64,000 nt of DNA from Peptacetobacter sp900550335 (GTDB lineage: Bacteria > Bacillota > Clostridia > Peptostreptococcales > Peptostreptococcaceae). Shown piece after piece: positions 1 to 8,953 of this stretch (position 1 is its first letter; each line of letters begins with the position of its first letter). Below the pieces are notes generated by a model. That model was not told the origin of the DNA, ran no database searches, and was given only the letters and a program-made list of their open reading frames with translations. A program made the translations under genes and the position numbers. Location: positions 1,922,001-1,986,000 of the forward strand of contig NZ_CP180001.1 of assembly GCF_047528295.1 (NCBI RefSeq), in the 5' to 3' direction.

Positions 1-429
1 ACCAGTTGCTGAAAGAGTAAGTACTGATATTATTGGAAGTGCTTCTTTTATAAGTGAGCTTTTTAGCACTAAATCCCAAGGATCTCCGTCGTAAAATGCT
101 CCAGCTGCTATTAATTTACTACAATCTATAACACTTCCTCCACCAACTGCAAGAATTACATCTATTTTATATTCCTTACATAGTTTAACACCATCTCTAG
201 CAGAGTCTATTCTTGGGTTTGGAGCAATTCCAGAAAGCTCAAATACATTTACATCAGAATCATTTAACTGTTCCATAACCTGGTCATAGATTCCATTTCT
301 TTTTATACTATTTCCTCCATATACAAGAAGAACATTATGTCCAAAGTTTTTAACTTCACCTCTTAGCTTAGCTATCTGTCCTTTACCAAAATGCACTCTT
401 GTTGGAATATTATAATCAAAATTTTTCAT
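1..429 (-). CDS. Iron-containing alcohol dehydrogenase (C-terminus cut by window edge)
   Basis: The first 143 codons of a group III Fe-dependent alcohol (butanol-type) dehydrogenase, an NAD(P)H-linked cytosolic enzyme that interconverts aldehydes and alcohols in fermentation. The visible part is the nucleotide-binding half: an N-terminal strand with FGKGQI, then LLVYGGNSIKRNG and AVGGGSVIDCSKLIAAG, the glycine-rich cofactor signature. The metal-binding half lies beyond position 1. The ATG at 429 is preceded by GGAGGTAGCTC, so the start is well supported. A butanol dehydrogenase (BdhA/YqdH-type) fits best, but substrate cannot be set from this half. The RpiR regulator just upstream could control it. 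Confidence 0.85.
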   Translation of the reverse strand, partial: MKNFDYNIPTRVHFGKGQIAKLRGEVKNFGHNVLLVYGGNSIKRNGIYDQVMEQLNDSDVNVFELSGIAPNPRIDSARDGVKLCKEYKIDVILAVGGGSVIDCSKLIAAGAFYDGDPWDLVLKSSLIKEALPIISVLTLSATG

Positions 430-459
430 AGAGCTACCTCCAAAATTTATATAAATTTC

Positions 460-1326
460 TTATTCAAACATTCCGTATTTATCCCACATCTGCTCTAAAT
501 CGTCGAAATGCTCTTTTATATCTTCTTTTTCTTTCATACCTACTGATACTGCAAGTGCATTTGCCACACTCATTGCAGGAACTAAAGAGTCTACAAATGA
601 AGCCATGTTACTCTTAACTATTAAAGTATTATCAGATACTGAAGCTATCGGTGCAAATAAACTGTCAGTTATAGATATTACATGTGCTCCTTTTTCTTTA
701 GCATATTTTACTAGCTGGAATGATTTTTTAGAATATCTTGGGAAACTAAATGCTATAACAACATCGCCTTCCCCTATTCTTACTATCTGTTCAAATGCAT
801 CCCCCATGTCCATTCTTACAGTATGAACATTGTCTAATATTATTCCTAAATAGAATCCTAGATATTGAGCAACAACAAATGATGTTCTCATTCCAAGTAT
901 GTATATTTTTCTAGCCTTTAAAAGTCTAGCAGTCGCTTCCTGGAATGCTTCTCCATCTATTTCTTCAAGAGTTTCTCTTATATTATCCATATCGCCTTTA
1001 AGAATTTTGTTAAGTATTGTATTTTCATCAGAGTAGTCGTTTGCCATTTCAACCCTCTGAACTGTAGTCAATTTATTTTTTATTAATTCCTGTAAAGCTG
1101 CCTGTAACTTTGGATAACCAGAATATCCTAGTGCATTTGCAAACCTTACAACTGTTGATTCACTAACTCCGACAGTTTCCCCCAATTTGCAGGCAGTCAT
1201 AAATGCAACCTTGTCGTAATTATTCAGTATATACTGTGCTATTAATTTCTGACCTTTACTTAATCTCGTATACTGTGTCTGTATATCGGATATAAGTTTT
1301 TTACTGTCCTTTAATGTTTCATCCAT
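460..1326 (-). CDS. MurR/RpiR-family transcriptional regulator
   Basis: A 288-residue DNA-binding regulator. Residues 1-77 form the RpiR helix-turn-helix domain (LGETVGVSESTVVRFANALG). Residues about 120-260 form a SIS sugar-phosphate-binding domain (KIYILGMRTSFVVAQYLG, VVIAFSFPRYSKKS, ISITDS). Members of this family sense a phosphorylated sugar and regulate sugar or amino-sugar catabolism. The ATG at 1326 has an AAAGGAGAAA ribosome site. It ends 30 bp before the start of the alcohol dehydrogenase on the same strand, so the two are probably cotranscribed. The effector is not evident. Confidence 0.9.
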   Translation of the reverse strand: MDETLKDSKKLISDIQTQYTRLSKGQKLIAQYILNNYDKVAFMTACKLGETVGVSESTVVRFANALGYSGYPKLQAALQELIKNKLTTVQRVEMANDYSDENTILNKILKGDMDNIRETLEEIDGEAFQEATARLLKARKIYILGMRTSFVVAQYLGFYLGIILDNVHTVRMDMGDAFEQIVRIGEGDVVIAFSFPRYSKKSFQLVKYAKEKGAHVISITDSLFAPIASVSDNTLIVKSNMASFVDSLVPAMSVANALAVSVGMKEKEDIKEHFDDLEQMWDKYGMFE

Positions 1327-1541
1327 TTTTTTATTTCTCCTTTTACCCTATATCTTTATTTTTTAAGAATGCAACTCAATATACATATATTCAAATTTTC
1401 TGTATATTGAAACTAAACATATATAAAGATTCATTTCTCTACATCATTATAACACTTTATTGCATTATTTTTAAGTAATAAATGCAATTTTTTCTTCATA
1501 TTTTGACTTTACGTGTTTTAAAGTTTCAAGAAATTTTATCC

Positions 1542-2123
1542 TTATACTTGTTTTTTTCTTTCTATTAATATTATTGACGGTGGATTGTTCTTTTGATTTA
1601 CAAATTTAGATTCAAAAACATTATAATCCTTTTGTTCTAGATTTGATGCATAATCAAATACTGCGTTTCTTTCTTCCATTCCTCCCTCATGTCCTGTGTA
1701 GATTGAAACACATACCACACCATTTTCCTCAAGTAATGATACAGACTGTTTTATAGCCTCAATAGTTGTATCTGGTTTAGTTATTATTCTGTGCTCACAT
1801 CTTGGTAAATACCCTAAATTAAACACTGCACACTTAATTTTTTCTTTTATATAATTATTTATATTTTCATGTCCATCTAAAATCAACTCTACTCTATCCT
1901 CAAATTCTAGTTTCTTTACCTTTTTTTCAGTAGATTTTATCGCTTCTTCTTGGACATCAAATGCATAAACCTTCCCTGATTTACCAACCTTTTCTGCTAA
2001 AAATACAGTATCGTATCCGTTTCCCATAGTTGCATCTATACAAATATCGCCTTCTTTTACAACTTCTTGTATATATATTTTTGCGATATTATTTACATTA
2101 TCAAAATTGTTTCTTTTTTTCAT
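1542..2123 (-). CDS. mnmM: tRNA 5-aminomethyl-2-thiouridine methyltransferase (MnmM/YtqB family)
   Basis: A Rossmann-fold SAM-dependent methyltransferase of the old 'rRNA methylase YtqB' family. Bacillus YtqB has been shown to make mnm5s2U in the tRNA wobble position and was renamed MnmM. Motif I is DATMGNGYDTVFLAE, the acidic end of strand 2 is YAFDVQ, and the family-typical NLGYLPRCEH follows in the middle. The protein is about 193 residues, the usual length. I chose the ATG at 2123 because it has an AGAGATGG site and matches the family's N-terminus. An in-frame ATG at 2141 would add six residues but has no visible ribosome site. Confidence 0.8.
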   Translation of the reverse strand: MKKRNNFDNVNNIAKIYIQEVVKEGDICIDATMGNGYDTVFLAEKVGKSGKVYAFDVQEEAIKSTEKKVKKLEFEDRVELILDGHENINNYIKEKIKCAVFNLGYLPRCEHRIITKPDTTIEAIKQSVSLLEENGVVCVSIYTGHEGGMEERNAVFDYASNLEQKDYNVFESKFVNQKNNPPSIILIERKKQV

Positions 2124-2141
2124 TTTTCCATCTCTTTTCAT

Positions 2142-2471
2142 AAAATACTACAATAACAAAGGTTGTTATCTGTAATTACTTCATTTTTATTTTTTCCACA
2201 TTATATTATAACCAAATTAAATACTTAATACAATTGTTAAATATACTTTATTTAAAATTTAAACTTGAAAAACCTTTTCTTAGTTTTTATCAATTCATCT
2301 AAAATTTTGTTTCTGCAAAAGTGCAATCTTTTATAAATTTATAAACGTAAAAAATGTAATATTAGGTAAATTTATAAATGTAATTGGTGTAATAATTTGC
2401 AAATTTATAAATAAAAAAATGTCGCTGAAAATAATTTTACTTACCTTCAACGACATTTATAAATCCTATAA
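2142..2471. other. Gene-free AT-rich gap with repeat-like remnants
   Basis: No ORF is supported here. At 2325-2341 lies a 17-mer, AATCTTTTATAAATTTA, identical to the end motif of the long palindromic elements near 34.9 and 43.2 kb. It is followed by loose repeats of AAATTTATAAA up to about 2410. This may be a decayed element end. A short hairpin (GATAACAA/TTGTTATT) sits at about 2150-2170. The terminator of the pseudouridine synthase gene fills 2414-2459. Confidence 0.4.
2414..2459 (-). terminator. Hairpin terminator after the pseudouridine synthase gene
   Basis: The arms AATGTCGNTGAA and TTCAACGACATT pair around an AT-rich loop. On the minus strand the hairpin is followed by a T-rich run (2408-2416). 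It lies 13 bp past the stop of the rluB-like gene. Confidence 0.6.
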
Positions 2472-3188
2472 TTATTTTACACTTTTTAAATATTTTACTT
2501 CATCCTCTGTTAGATTTCTATACTCTCCAACTTCAAGGCCTCTTATGTTTATTCTTCCCATCTGAATTCTTCTAAGATTTCTAACTGGATGTCCTATAGC
2601 CTTGCACATTTTTCTGACCTGTCTATTTCTGCCCTCATGAATTGTTATTTTGCAAACTGAGTAATTTTTTTCTTCATCTGCTTTTACAATTTTTAATTTT
2701 GCTTTTGCAGTTGTGTAATCTTCTATTTGTAATCCATTTTCAAATCTTCTTTTTTCTTCAGGCGAAATTATACCATTTACCATAGCTAGATATGTTTTTT
2801 CAACTTCATGTTTAGGATGAGTTAGTTTATATGTTAAATCTCCATCATTTGTAAGAATTAATAAACCACTTGTCTCGTAGTCAAGTCTACCTACAGGATA
2901 AACTCTTTCCTCTACATCTTTTAATATATCTAACACACTAGGTCTATCAAACTGATCTTTAACTGTTGTTATATACCCTTCAGGCTTATTTAAAAGTATA
3001 TACACCTTCTTCTCTTCCTGGTTTATAGGCACTCCGTCAACTTCAACTATATCCTTTGTTTCATCTACTGTTGTTGATAATTCAGTTATTAGCTCTCCAT
3101 TAATAGTAACTCTTCCAGAAATTATAAGCTCTTCAGCTTTTCTTCTAGATGCTACCCCACAAGAAGCTATATATTTATTTATTCTCAT
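2472..3188 (-). CDS. rluB: 23S/16S rRNA pseudouridine synthase, RsuA/RluB family
   Basis: A 238-residue pseudouridine synthase. Residues 1-60 are an S4 RNA-binding domain (INKYIASCGVASRRKAEELI). The catalytic domain follows, with GRLDYETSGLLILTNDG, whose aspartate is the catalytic residue, and the RNRQVRKMCKAIGHPV motif near the C-terminus. It isomerises a specific uridine in rRNA. The length and overall sequence fit the RluB branch (23S rRNA) better than RsuA, but this is not certain. The ATG at 3188 follows AAAGGATTTAAA. It starts 26 bp after the upstream lipoprotein gene ends, so both may share a transcript. Confidence 0.88.
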   Translation of the reverse strand: MRINKYIASCGVASRRKAEELIISGRVTINGELITELSTTVDETKDIVEVDGVPINQEEKKVYILLNKPEGYITTVKDQFDRPSVLDILKDVEERVYPVGRLDYETSGLLILTNDGDLTYKLTHPKHEVEKTYLAMVNGIISPEEKRRFENGLQIEDYTTAKAKLKIVKADEEKNYSVCKITIHEGRNRQVRKMCKAIGHPVRNLRRIQMGRINIRGLEVGEYRNLTEDEVKYLKSVK

Positions 3189-3214
3189 TTTAAATCCTTT
3201 CCAAATTTATTATT

Positions 3215-3934
3215 CTATTCCTCTTCTCCTCCAGAAGCTCCATTATCTGAAGAACCTCCTCCTGATGATGAGCCTCCACCGCTATTTCCAGTGTTTCCGC
3301 CTGATGAGCCTCCACTATTTGATGAACCATTATCTGATGAAGAACCTCCTCCAGATGATGAACTTCCACCTGATGAGCTACTTCCACCACTACTTCCACT
3401 GTTTCCACTTGATGAGCTTCCACCTGACGAACTATTATTATGTGTTGGTTTTTCTGGCTTATTTATATTTGAAGATGAATTTGAATGTAATGCATCAGAC
3501 TCTACCTGACCTTTATTGTTCTTAGCAGCTTCTTTTGCATTTTGTTTTCTCTCTTCTCTTTCAGCATTTAAATTTTCAACTAATTTCTCTAACTCAGACT
3601 TTTTCTGTTCTGCTTCTTTCTTTATTTTTGACGAACCATTCTTTAACCGTAGAATCTTTTCTACTTCTTTTAATGCTTTTTCGTATTCTTCATCATTTTC
3701 ATAATCTTCCACTCTTATCATTCTAATGGCTTGACCATACATGTCTCTAGCAACCTTATTCTCACTATCGCCTTCTAACACATCTGAAAATTTCTGCATA
3801 GCAGTTTTATAATCGTGTTTCTCTAATGCAACCTGACCTTCATTAAAAAGTTCAGACCCTTCATCAGACTTACATGCTGTCAAACTAAGCGCCATTATCA
3901 TGCTAAGTGCAATCAATTTTATTTTAAGTTTCAT
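3215..3934 (-). CDS. Lipoprotein with TPR-like middle and Ser/Gly-rich tail
   Basis: A 239-residue predicted lipoprotein of unknown role. The signal peptide ends in the lipobox LTAC (cysteine about residue 21). Residues about 28-85 look like tetratricopeptide helices (LFNEGQVALEKHDYKTAMQKF). Residues about 85-140 are charged and likely coiled-coil. From about residue 150 to the end the protein is almost only Ser, Gly and Asn, in repeated GGSSSSGG units, ending with acidic EEE. It is probably exported and tethered to the membrane, with the tail as a flexible linker through the wall. The repeats also keep the other frames open, so a same-strand ORF at 3190-3423 is a shadow. Confidence 0.8.
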   Translation of the reverse strand: MKLKIKLIALSMIMALSLTACKSDEGSELFNEGQVALEKHDYKTAMQKFSDVLEGDSENKVARDMYGQAIRMIRVEDYENDEEYEKALKEVEKILRLKNGSSKIKKEAEQKKSELEKLVENLNAEREERKQNAKEAAKNNKGQVESDALHSNSSSNINKPEKPTHNNSSSGGSSSSGNSGSSGGSSSSGGSSSSGGGSSSDNGSSNSGGSSGGNTGNSGGGSSSGGGSSDNGASGGEEE

Positions 3935-3984
3935 AGCATTACCTCCTACTTATTCACTATAATTTTAACATATAAAAATAAAAA

Positions 3985-4075
3985 ATGACAAGATAAATAA
4001 CTGTGCCGTATCTCATCCTTCAAAGCATATAACTATATTCTCCTACTCTCGATGTACGCAGCTTCAGAATTATAA
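3985..4075. repeat. Possible degraded copy of the short palindromic element
   Basis: The start ATGACAAGATAAATAACTG resembles the arm of the intact copy at 41362 (ATGACAAGAGAATAACTG). The later stretch has CTCCTACTC and GCAGCTTCAGAATT, loosely like the element core. No good stem remains. It may be a decayed copy, or chance. Confidence 0.3.
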
Positions 4076-4081
4076 AAAATT

Positions 4082-4426
4082 AGAGCTACTTGTAAACTTT
4101 CAACAAGCCTCTTTTATTAGCCATAATCTTCTATAAATTTAGTGTATTATATAGAGTAGGAAAAATAAAAGCTTACCAATAATAATGTAAATATGTAGCA
4201 TATGAGTCATATAGACAAAACTCTCTCGACAATCTGCAGACGTGGGTTTTAATTACAACAAAAATAGTTTACCTACACGCACGTCGAAGCCTGGAGAGAA
4301 GTTTGTCTATATCTCATATGCTTCGCATAATAACAAAGGATTGGTAAGCTTATGTTTTTACTACTCTATATTCACTAAACATAAAAGATTATTCTAAAAA
4401 GGGCTGTTGCAATTTACAACAGCCCT
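4082..4426 (-). repeat. Long nested palindromic element, type A, copy 1
   Basis: About 345 bp that fold back almost end to end. The outer arm carries a terminator-like GGGCTGTTG hairpin at 4401-4425, then an end motif (AATCTTCTATAAATTTA at 4125), a near-perfect 30-bp stem (4151-4180 with about 4342-4371) and an inner stem (TCATATAGACAAAACTCTC against its partner). The apex is a GACGTG/CACGTC stem. Between the stems is the shared asymmetric core: CGACAAT at 4227 and CCTGGAG at 4290. It begins 5 bp past the lysA stop, and read in the lysA direction the core runs CTCCAGG to ATTGTCG. Copies at 34858 and 43210 share most of the arms. Confidence 0.85.
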
Positions 4427-4431
4427 AAGTT

Positions 4432-5724
4432 TTATAATTCTAAAGCAAGTATATCTTCGAATGTTTGTCTTTTACATACTGGTGTTATTTCACCATTTTT
4501 TACAGCTATTACTGCTGGTTTCTGAATTTTATTGTAGTTTGAAGCCATTGAGTATCCATAAGCCCCTGTTGATGTAGTTATTAAAATATCGCCACTTTCT
4601 ATTTCTGAAATAGCAACATTATTTATTAGTATATCTCCACTTTCGCAGCATTTTCCAGCAATAGTAACTCTATTTTCTGTATCTCCATTCATCTTATTTA
4701 CAATGCTGCATTCATATCCCGCATGATATAGAGATGGTCTGATATTATCAGTCATACCTCCATCAACACTTACATACACTCTAACATCCTTAATCTCTTT
4801 TATTGATCCTATTGTGTATAGTGTACTTCCTGCATTTGCTATTACAGATCTACCTGGCTCTATAACAAGGTGTGGAACTTCCATACCTAGCTCAGCACAA
4901 GTTTTTTCTGCTCTTTCAATTATAGATTCACAGAAATCTTTTATAGCTCTTGGTTTATCTTCTTCAGTGTAATAAACACCTACTCCTCCACCTAAGTCTA
5001 CATCTGTTAATTCTATTCCATATTTTTCTTTTATTTCCTTAACAAGATTCATCATAACATCTACTTCATCAAGGAATGGTTCAAGTTCAAATATCTGAGA
5101 ACCTATATGTGCATGAAGTCCAACTAATTTAATTCTTTTGTACTCTTTTAACTTTTCGATTGCATTGTATAAATCTCCATTTACAAGTGCAAATCCGAAT
5201 TTTGAGTCTATCTGTCCTGTTTTTATATACTCATGAGTGTGAGCTTCTATTCCTGGAGTTATTCTAAAGTATATTTCCTGTACTTTATCTTCTCTTTCGC
5301 AAATTTCTTCTAATAAATCTAATTCATAGAAGTTATCAACTACGAATTTTCCAACTCCATACTCTACACCCATCTCAACTTCTTCTCTTGTTTTATTGTT
5401 TCCATGGAAGAATATGTTCTCCATTGGGAATCCTGATTTATGAGCTGTGTATAATTCCCCACCAGATACTACATCAAGACACATCTTTTCTTCTTTTATA
5501 AGTCTACACATATATCCTGGTAAAAATGCTTTACCTGCATATGCCACTCTATTTCCATTTTCTTCAGCTTTAAAATATTTTCTGTATTCTCTACAATTAT
5601 CTCTTATAAGCTGCTCATCAAATACATAAAGAGGTGTTTTGTATTCTTTTACCATATCTAGGCAATTTACACCACCAATATAAAGTTCGTCATTTTTTAT
5701 TTCCATACTCCCATGAAGTCTCAT
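4432..5724 (-). CDS. lysA: Diaminopimelate decarboxylase
   Basis: A 430-residue PLP enzyme that decarboxylates meso-diaminopimelate to L-lysine, the last step of lysine synthesis. It is a fold type III decarboxylase: the PLP lysine is in VAYAGKAFLPG (about residue 65), the glycine-rich phosphate site is DLGGGVGVYY, and the partner active-site cysteine is in GKCCESGDIL. The N-terminal ATG at 5724 follows GGGAATAGGAT. It starts 30 bp after lysC, on the same strand, so lysC-lysA form an operon under the lysine riboswitch at 7.1 kb. A type A palindromic element begins 5 bp past its stop. Confidence 0.95.
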   Translation of the reverse strand: MRLHGSMEIKNDELYIGGVNCLDMVKEYKTPLYVFDEQLIRDNCREYRKYFKAEENGNRVAYAGKAFLPGYMCRLIKEEKMCLDVVSGGELYTAHKSGFPMENIFFHGNNKTREEVEMGVEYGVGKFVVDNFYELDLLEEICEREDKVQEIYFRITPGIEAHTHEYIKTGQIDSKFGFALVNGDLYNAIEKLKEYKRIKLVGLHAHIGSQIFELEPFLDEVDVMMNLVKEIKEKYGIELTDVDLGGGVGVYYTEEDKPRAIKDFCESIIERAEKTCAELGMEVPHLVIEPGRSVIANAGSTLYTIGSIKEIKDVRVYVSVDGGMTDNIRPSLYHAGYECSIVNKMNGDTENRVTIAGKCCESGDILINNVAISEIESGDILITTSTGAYGYSMASNYNKIQKPAVIAVKNGEITPVCKRQTFEDILALEL

Positions 5725-5754
5725 ATCCTATTCCCTACTTTCTTTCAATTTCTT

Positions 5755-6948
5755 TTATACATTAAACTCTTCGCACATTTTCTGTATAGCTACTTCTTTA
5801 TCCGAAGTATTTATTGCACAAGTTATTCTGATTTCTGATGTTGTTATTAATTTTACTCTTATGTTGTTTTCTTTGAATATTCTAAATACCTTTGAAGCAA
5901 CCCCTGCAGTGTGTTTCATTCCAAGTCCAACTAATGAGAATTTTGTTATATCATTGTCTACAGCTACATTTTCGTCTGAAGTGTATTTTTTAGCTAATTC
6001 TATACATTCTTCTACTTCATCTTTTGGTATAGTAAATGATACGTTTAATTTTCCATCTATTGGAGCTGTCTGGCTTATCATATCCACACTTATAGATTTA
6101 TTTGCTATATCTTCAAATAGAGCTGATACGTTGTCCATATCTAATTCTTTTATTGTTATTGAGCTATCTGCATCACTTGTTGCTATTCCTGTTATTACTT
6201 TATCTTCTAATTTCATGTTTTTTCCTCCTCTTATGTATGTTCCTTTTACTGTTCCACATGTACGTCCTACATATACTTCTACTCCATATTTCTGAGCTAG
6301 TTCTATACTTCTTGAATGCATAACTTTTGCACCTAAGCTTGCAAGTTCTAGCATTTCTTCATATTCTATTTCATCAAGTTTTTTAGCATCTGCATAAGCT
6401 CTTGGATCTGTGAAGTATACTCCATCTACATCTGTGTATATTTCGCATTTTCCGTTTAATTTAACCGCTAATGCTACAGCAGAAGTATCTGATCCTCCTC
6501 TTCCTAGAGTAGTTATATCTCCTTCGTCATTTATCCCCTGGAATCCAGTAACTACTACTACATATCCCTCATCTAAACTTTCCTGTATTCTATCAACATT
6601 TATATCATCTATTAATGATTTACCATGATTTCCACTTGTATGTATGTCTAACTGGTAAGCATTGTAGCTTATAGCTTTACATCCTAAAGATTCTAATGTT
6701 ATGGCAAGCATTGATGCTGAAATCATTTCTCCAGTAGATAAAAGAGCATCTAGTTCTCTTTTACAAGGTTTATCTGTTACTGACTTAGCCATATTTATAT
6801 ATCCATCAGTAGTTTTTCCCATAGCTGAAACAACTACTACTATATTAGAATCTGTTTTCTTTCTTTCTATTATTCCCTCTGCTATTGTTCTGATTTTATC
6901 AGTATCGGCAACAGAGCTTCCACCGTATTTCTGTACAACTACACTCAT
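5755..6948 (-). CDS. lysC: Aspartate kinase
   Basis: A 397-residue aspartokinase that phosphorylates L-aspartate, the first step toward lysine, diaminopimelate, threonine and methionine. The kinase domain has VQKYGGSSVADTDKI at the N-terminus and TLGRGGSDTSAVALAV in the middle. Two ACT domains fill about residues 262-397 and normally give allosteric control by end products. The ATG at 6948 has GGAGGTAAAAG. The gene is first in the operon with lysA and lies behind a lysine riboswitch, so it is likely the lysine-dedicated isozyme. Which amino acids inhibit it cannot be read from sequence alone. Confidence 0.95.
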   Translation of the reverse strand: MSVVVQKYGGSSVADTDKIRTIAEGIIERKKTDSNIVVVVSAMGKTTDGYINMAKSVTDKPCKRELDALLSTGEMISASMLAITLESLGCKAISYNAYQLDIHTSGNHGKSLIDDINVDRIQESLDEGYVVVVTGFQGINDEGDITTLGRGGSDTSAVALAVKLNGKCEIYTDVDGVYFTDPRAYADAKKLDEIEYEEMLELASLGAKVMHSRSIELAQKYGVEVYVGRTCGTVKGTYIRGGKNMKLEDKVITGIATSDADSSITIKELDMDNVSALFEDIANKSISVDMISQTAPIDGKLNVSFTIPKDEVEECIELAKKYTSDENVAVDNDITKFSLVGLGMKHTAGVASKVFRIFKENNIRVKLITTSEIRITCAINTSDKEVAIQKMCEEFNV

Positions 6949-7063
6949 TCTTTTACCTCCTTGCGAATAATAAAACTCAATCTTACCTTTAGCAAATTCC
7001 CTATTCTTTTGCCAAATATATCGCCTTTTACTTTAATATTCAAATTTTACTTCAATATTCAAA

Positions 7064-7290
7064 ATAAAAAAAACGGTTCAAAGGAAACTTTGAACCGCTG
7101 TATTCATACAAAGTAACCTTGTAGCTCAACACTTATTAAAGCGACAGTCCAGTATATATTATATACAGGCCCAGAAAGAATTATCGCCATATATTCTTTC
7201 TTCGGCTATATCCCCTTTCTCTAAATTCAACGTCTGCCAACTCCTTTAGATACTATTGAACAATAGCGCCTCTACCTTGGTTTATTATTC
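7064..7290 (-). promoter_or_regulatory. Lysine riboswitch (L box) with terminator, controlling lysC-lysA
   Basis: On the minus strand the closing P1 stem is AACCAAGGTAGAG (7270-7283) with GAGCTACAAGGTT (7115-7127). Between them lie L-box hallmarks in order: AGAGGCGC, AGTA, GAAAGG, AGCCGAAG, CTGGGCC and GGACTGTCGC. Downstream at 7064-7097 is a strong hairpin (CGGTTCAAAG/CTTTGAACCG) followed by a T run, the expression platform. Lysine binding should favour the terminator and shut off lysC-lysA. The aptamer spans about 7115-7283. Confidence 0.93.
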
Positions 7291-7426
7291 TGTTTTTTTT
7301 GATAAGTATATTAAAACATATTATTTCCAATATTGCAACTTTTTTTCTGAAAATTTTAAAATTTATGTAAAAATTATTTATTACACCTAAATTTTAAATT
7401 TTTTAGCAATATTTTTTAATATTTTT

Positions 7427-7978
7427 TTACTTTATAGAATTTTTTATTCTCTCACATATATCGTCTGCAGTTTCAGTCTGGAATCCGAACATTTCTAACT
7501 CTATTCCATTTTCAGAAAGTATTTTTGAAATTTCGTCTATAAGTACACCTTTTTCTCTCACATATTTTATACTATCTATAGTCTGTCTAAGATTTGGGTT
7601 GCTACCTATTTCTCCTCTCCAATCTCCTACACAAGTAAGGTCTACACCACAAGATGGACTTCCATCTATCCCTAATATTCCTATTATATTATAGCCATTG
7701 TTTATATATTCCTGTAGCTGCTGTAGATATACTTCAAATTCACATCTACATACATTTCTAAAGTGAGGTGTGTCAAACTGGTCTTTAACATGTCCCCATC
7801 TCTTTGTTCCGTACATTATAAGCTCTGGACATGGAAGCTGTATTATCCCAATTCCATTTTCTATAATTGTTTGCATTACTTTTCTTCTAGCTTCTTCTCT
7901 TCCTTCTTCTTCTCCAAAACTTTCTACCTTAGAAAAAGTGTTAAGCATACAATGAGATACAAGTATAATATCTTTCAT
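7427..7978 (-). CDS. TudS-related putative desulfidase (CD3072 type)
   Basis: A 183-residue protein of the DUF523/TudS superfamily. TudS enzymes remove sulfur from thiouracil with an Fe-S cluster held by conserved cysteines. Three candidate ligands are visible: LVSHCMLN near the N-terminus, IQLPCPELIMYG in the middle and DGSPSCGV about residue 110. The length matches the family. The ATG at 7978 is preceded by GGGGGAATAT. It stands alone between the lysine riboswitch and an ECF component, and no neighbour suggests a substrate. Assignment to the family is firm; thiouracil as substrate is inference. Confidence 0.75.
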   Translation of the reverse strand: MKDIILVSHCMLNTFSKVESFGEEEGREEARRKVMQTIIENGIGIIQLPCPELIMYGTKRWGHVKDQFDTPHFRNVCRCEFEVYLQQLQEYINNGYNIIGILGIDGSPSCGVDLTCVGDWRGEIGSNPNLRQTIDSIKYVREKGVLIDEISKILSENGIELEMFGFQTETADDICERIKNSIK

Positions 7979-8104
7979 TTTATATATTCCCCCTAATTTA
8001 TAATATATTTCATTTATAAAAATTATATCATATTTAAATTCATCTCTTTTTTAATTTATTACATCTAAATTTTTAAATGATTGAAACTCCTTCACAAAAT
8101 CACA

Positions 8105-8163
8105 ATAAAAAAGAGTTATCGTAAAATATATTTTAATGTATATACGATAACCCTTTTTTTAAA
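8105..8163. terminator. Bidirectional hairpin terminator
   Basis: GAGTTATCGTA and TACGATAACCC pair around TATA-rich arms, with A and T runs on the two sides (AAAAAA at 8106, TTTTTTT at 8154). It lies past the stop of the ECF S component and before the TudS-like gene. Confidence 0.75.
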
Positions 8164-8199
8164 TATTTATTTAGGATTTTATGAATTTCATTCTAAATA

Positions 8200-8757
8200 T
8201 TAATTTTCCTGTGATTTAAACTGAGCAAGGAAATTCTTAGGCATTTTAGATATAAATAATACAACTAATAAACAAGATAATGGTTTATCTACTATATTAC
8301 TTAATATTCTTGGTATAAATGCTGCTGTGAATATCTGCTGTCCAGCCTGTAAAAGTGCTCCAACTAATAAGTCAGCTCCACTTCCGCTAAGTCCACCAAA
8401 CATATAAACTGATATAGGTGTTCCTATCATAGGACAAACTACTGCAAGTATAATACCTGTTATAATAGCTTTTTTATAACCGAAGTTTCCTTTTTTAGCC
8501 ATAAATCCTACTATAAGACCTGTAGCTATATTAACTATTGCGAATGGTATGTTTGTAGGGTCTGATATAACACCTAATACAAGGTTACTACATCCACCTA
8601 TTAAAGCACCCCATAATGGTCCGAGAACTACTGCACCAAGTATAGTACCTATTGTGTCAAGGAATAGAAGAGGAATCTGTATCATACCCATAACAGTTCC
8701 TAATACAAGGTTTACTACAACACACATAGCACTAAATGTCAATTTTTTAGTATTCAT
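8200..8757 (-). CDS. ECF transporter S component, substrate unknown
   Basis: A 185-residue membrane protein with five to six predicted helices, the size and layout of the substrate-binding subunit of an energy-coupling-factor vitamin importer. The segment from about 30 to 70 (LDTIGTILGAVVLGPLWGAL) is typical of this superfamily and contacts the shared EcfT/A module, which is not encoded here. The ATG at 8757 has a GGGGGG site. I see no riboswitch in its leader that would name the vitamin. A pyridoxine-, cobalamin- or hydroxymethylpyrimidine-type S component are all possible. Confidence 0.7.
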   Translation of the reverse strand: MNTKKLTFSAMCVVVNLVLGTVMGMIQIPLLFLDTIGTILGAVVLGPLWGALIGGCSNLVLGVISDPTNIPFAIVNIATGLIVGFMAKKGNFGYKKAIITGIILAVVCPMIGTPISVYMFGGLSGSGADLLVGALLQAGQQIFTAAFIPRILSNIVDKPLSCLLVVLFISKMPKNFLAQFKSQEN

Positions 8758-8912
8758 AAAAAAATACCCCCCATTTTTATTTTATTATATTCCACTAAAT
8801 ATCTTATTACACTTTATTAAAAAAATAAAATAGATTATAACTATATACTCATTTAATCTTCATAGATTAAATCTATAACTCTATTAACTTTATAATGTAA
8901 ATTGTAATTTAA

Positions 8913-8942
8913 AAAGGCTACTGCAAAATCGCAATAGCCTTA
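8913..8942. terminator. Terminator of the GGCTRTTGCAA family
   Basis: AAGGCTACTGCAA and TTGCAATAGCCTT form a hairpin flanked by A and T runs, 12 bp past the stop of the next gene. Similar hairpins recur across the window (4401, 19384, 35181, 43529, 50439). Confidence 0.75.
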
Positions 8943-8953
8943 TCATAAAAATA

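Noticed and set aside
3190..3423. A same-strand 77-codon ORF rich in Val, Glu and His
   Set aside because: It is another frame of the Ser/Gly repeat of the lipoprotein; trinucleotide-style repeats keep all frames open.
8758..8912. Vitamin riboswitch ahead of the ECF S component
   Set aside because: The leader is short and AT-rich, with no conserved aptamer sequence.
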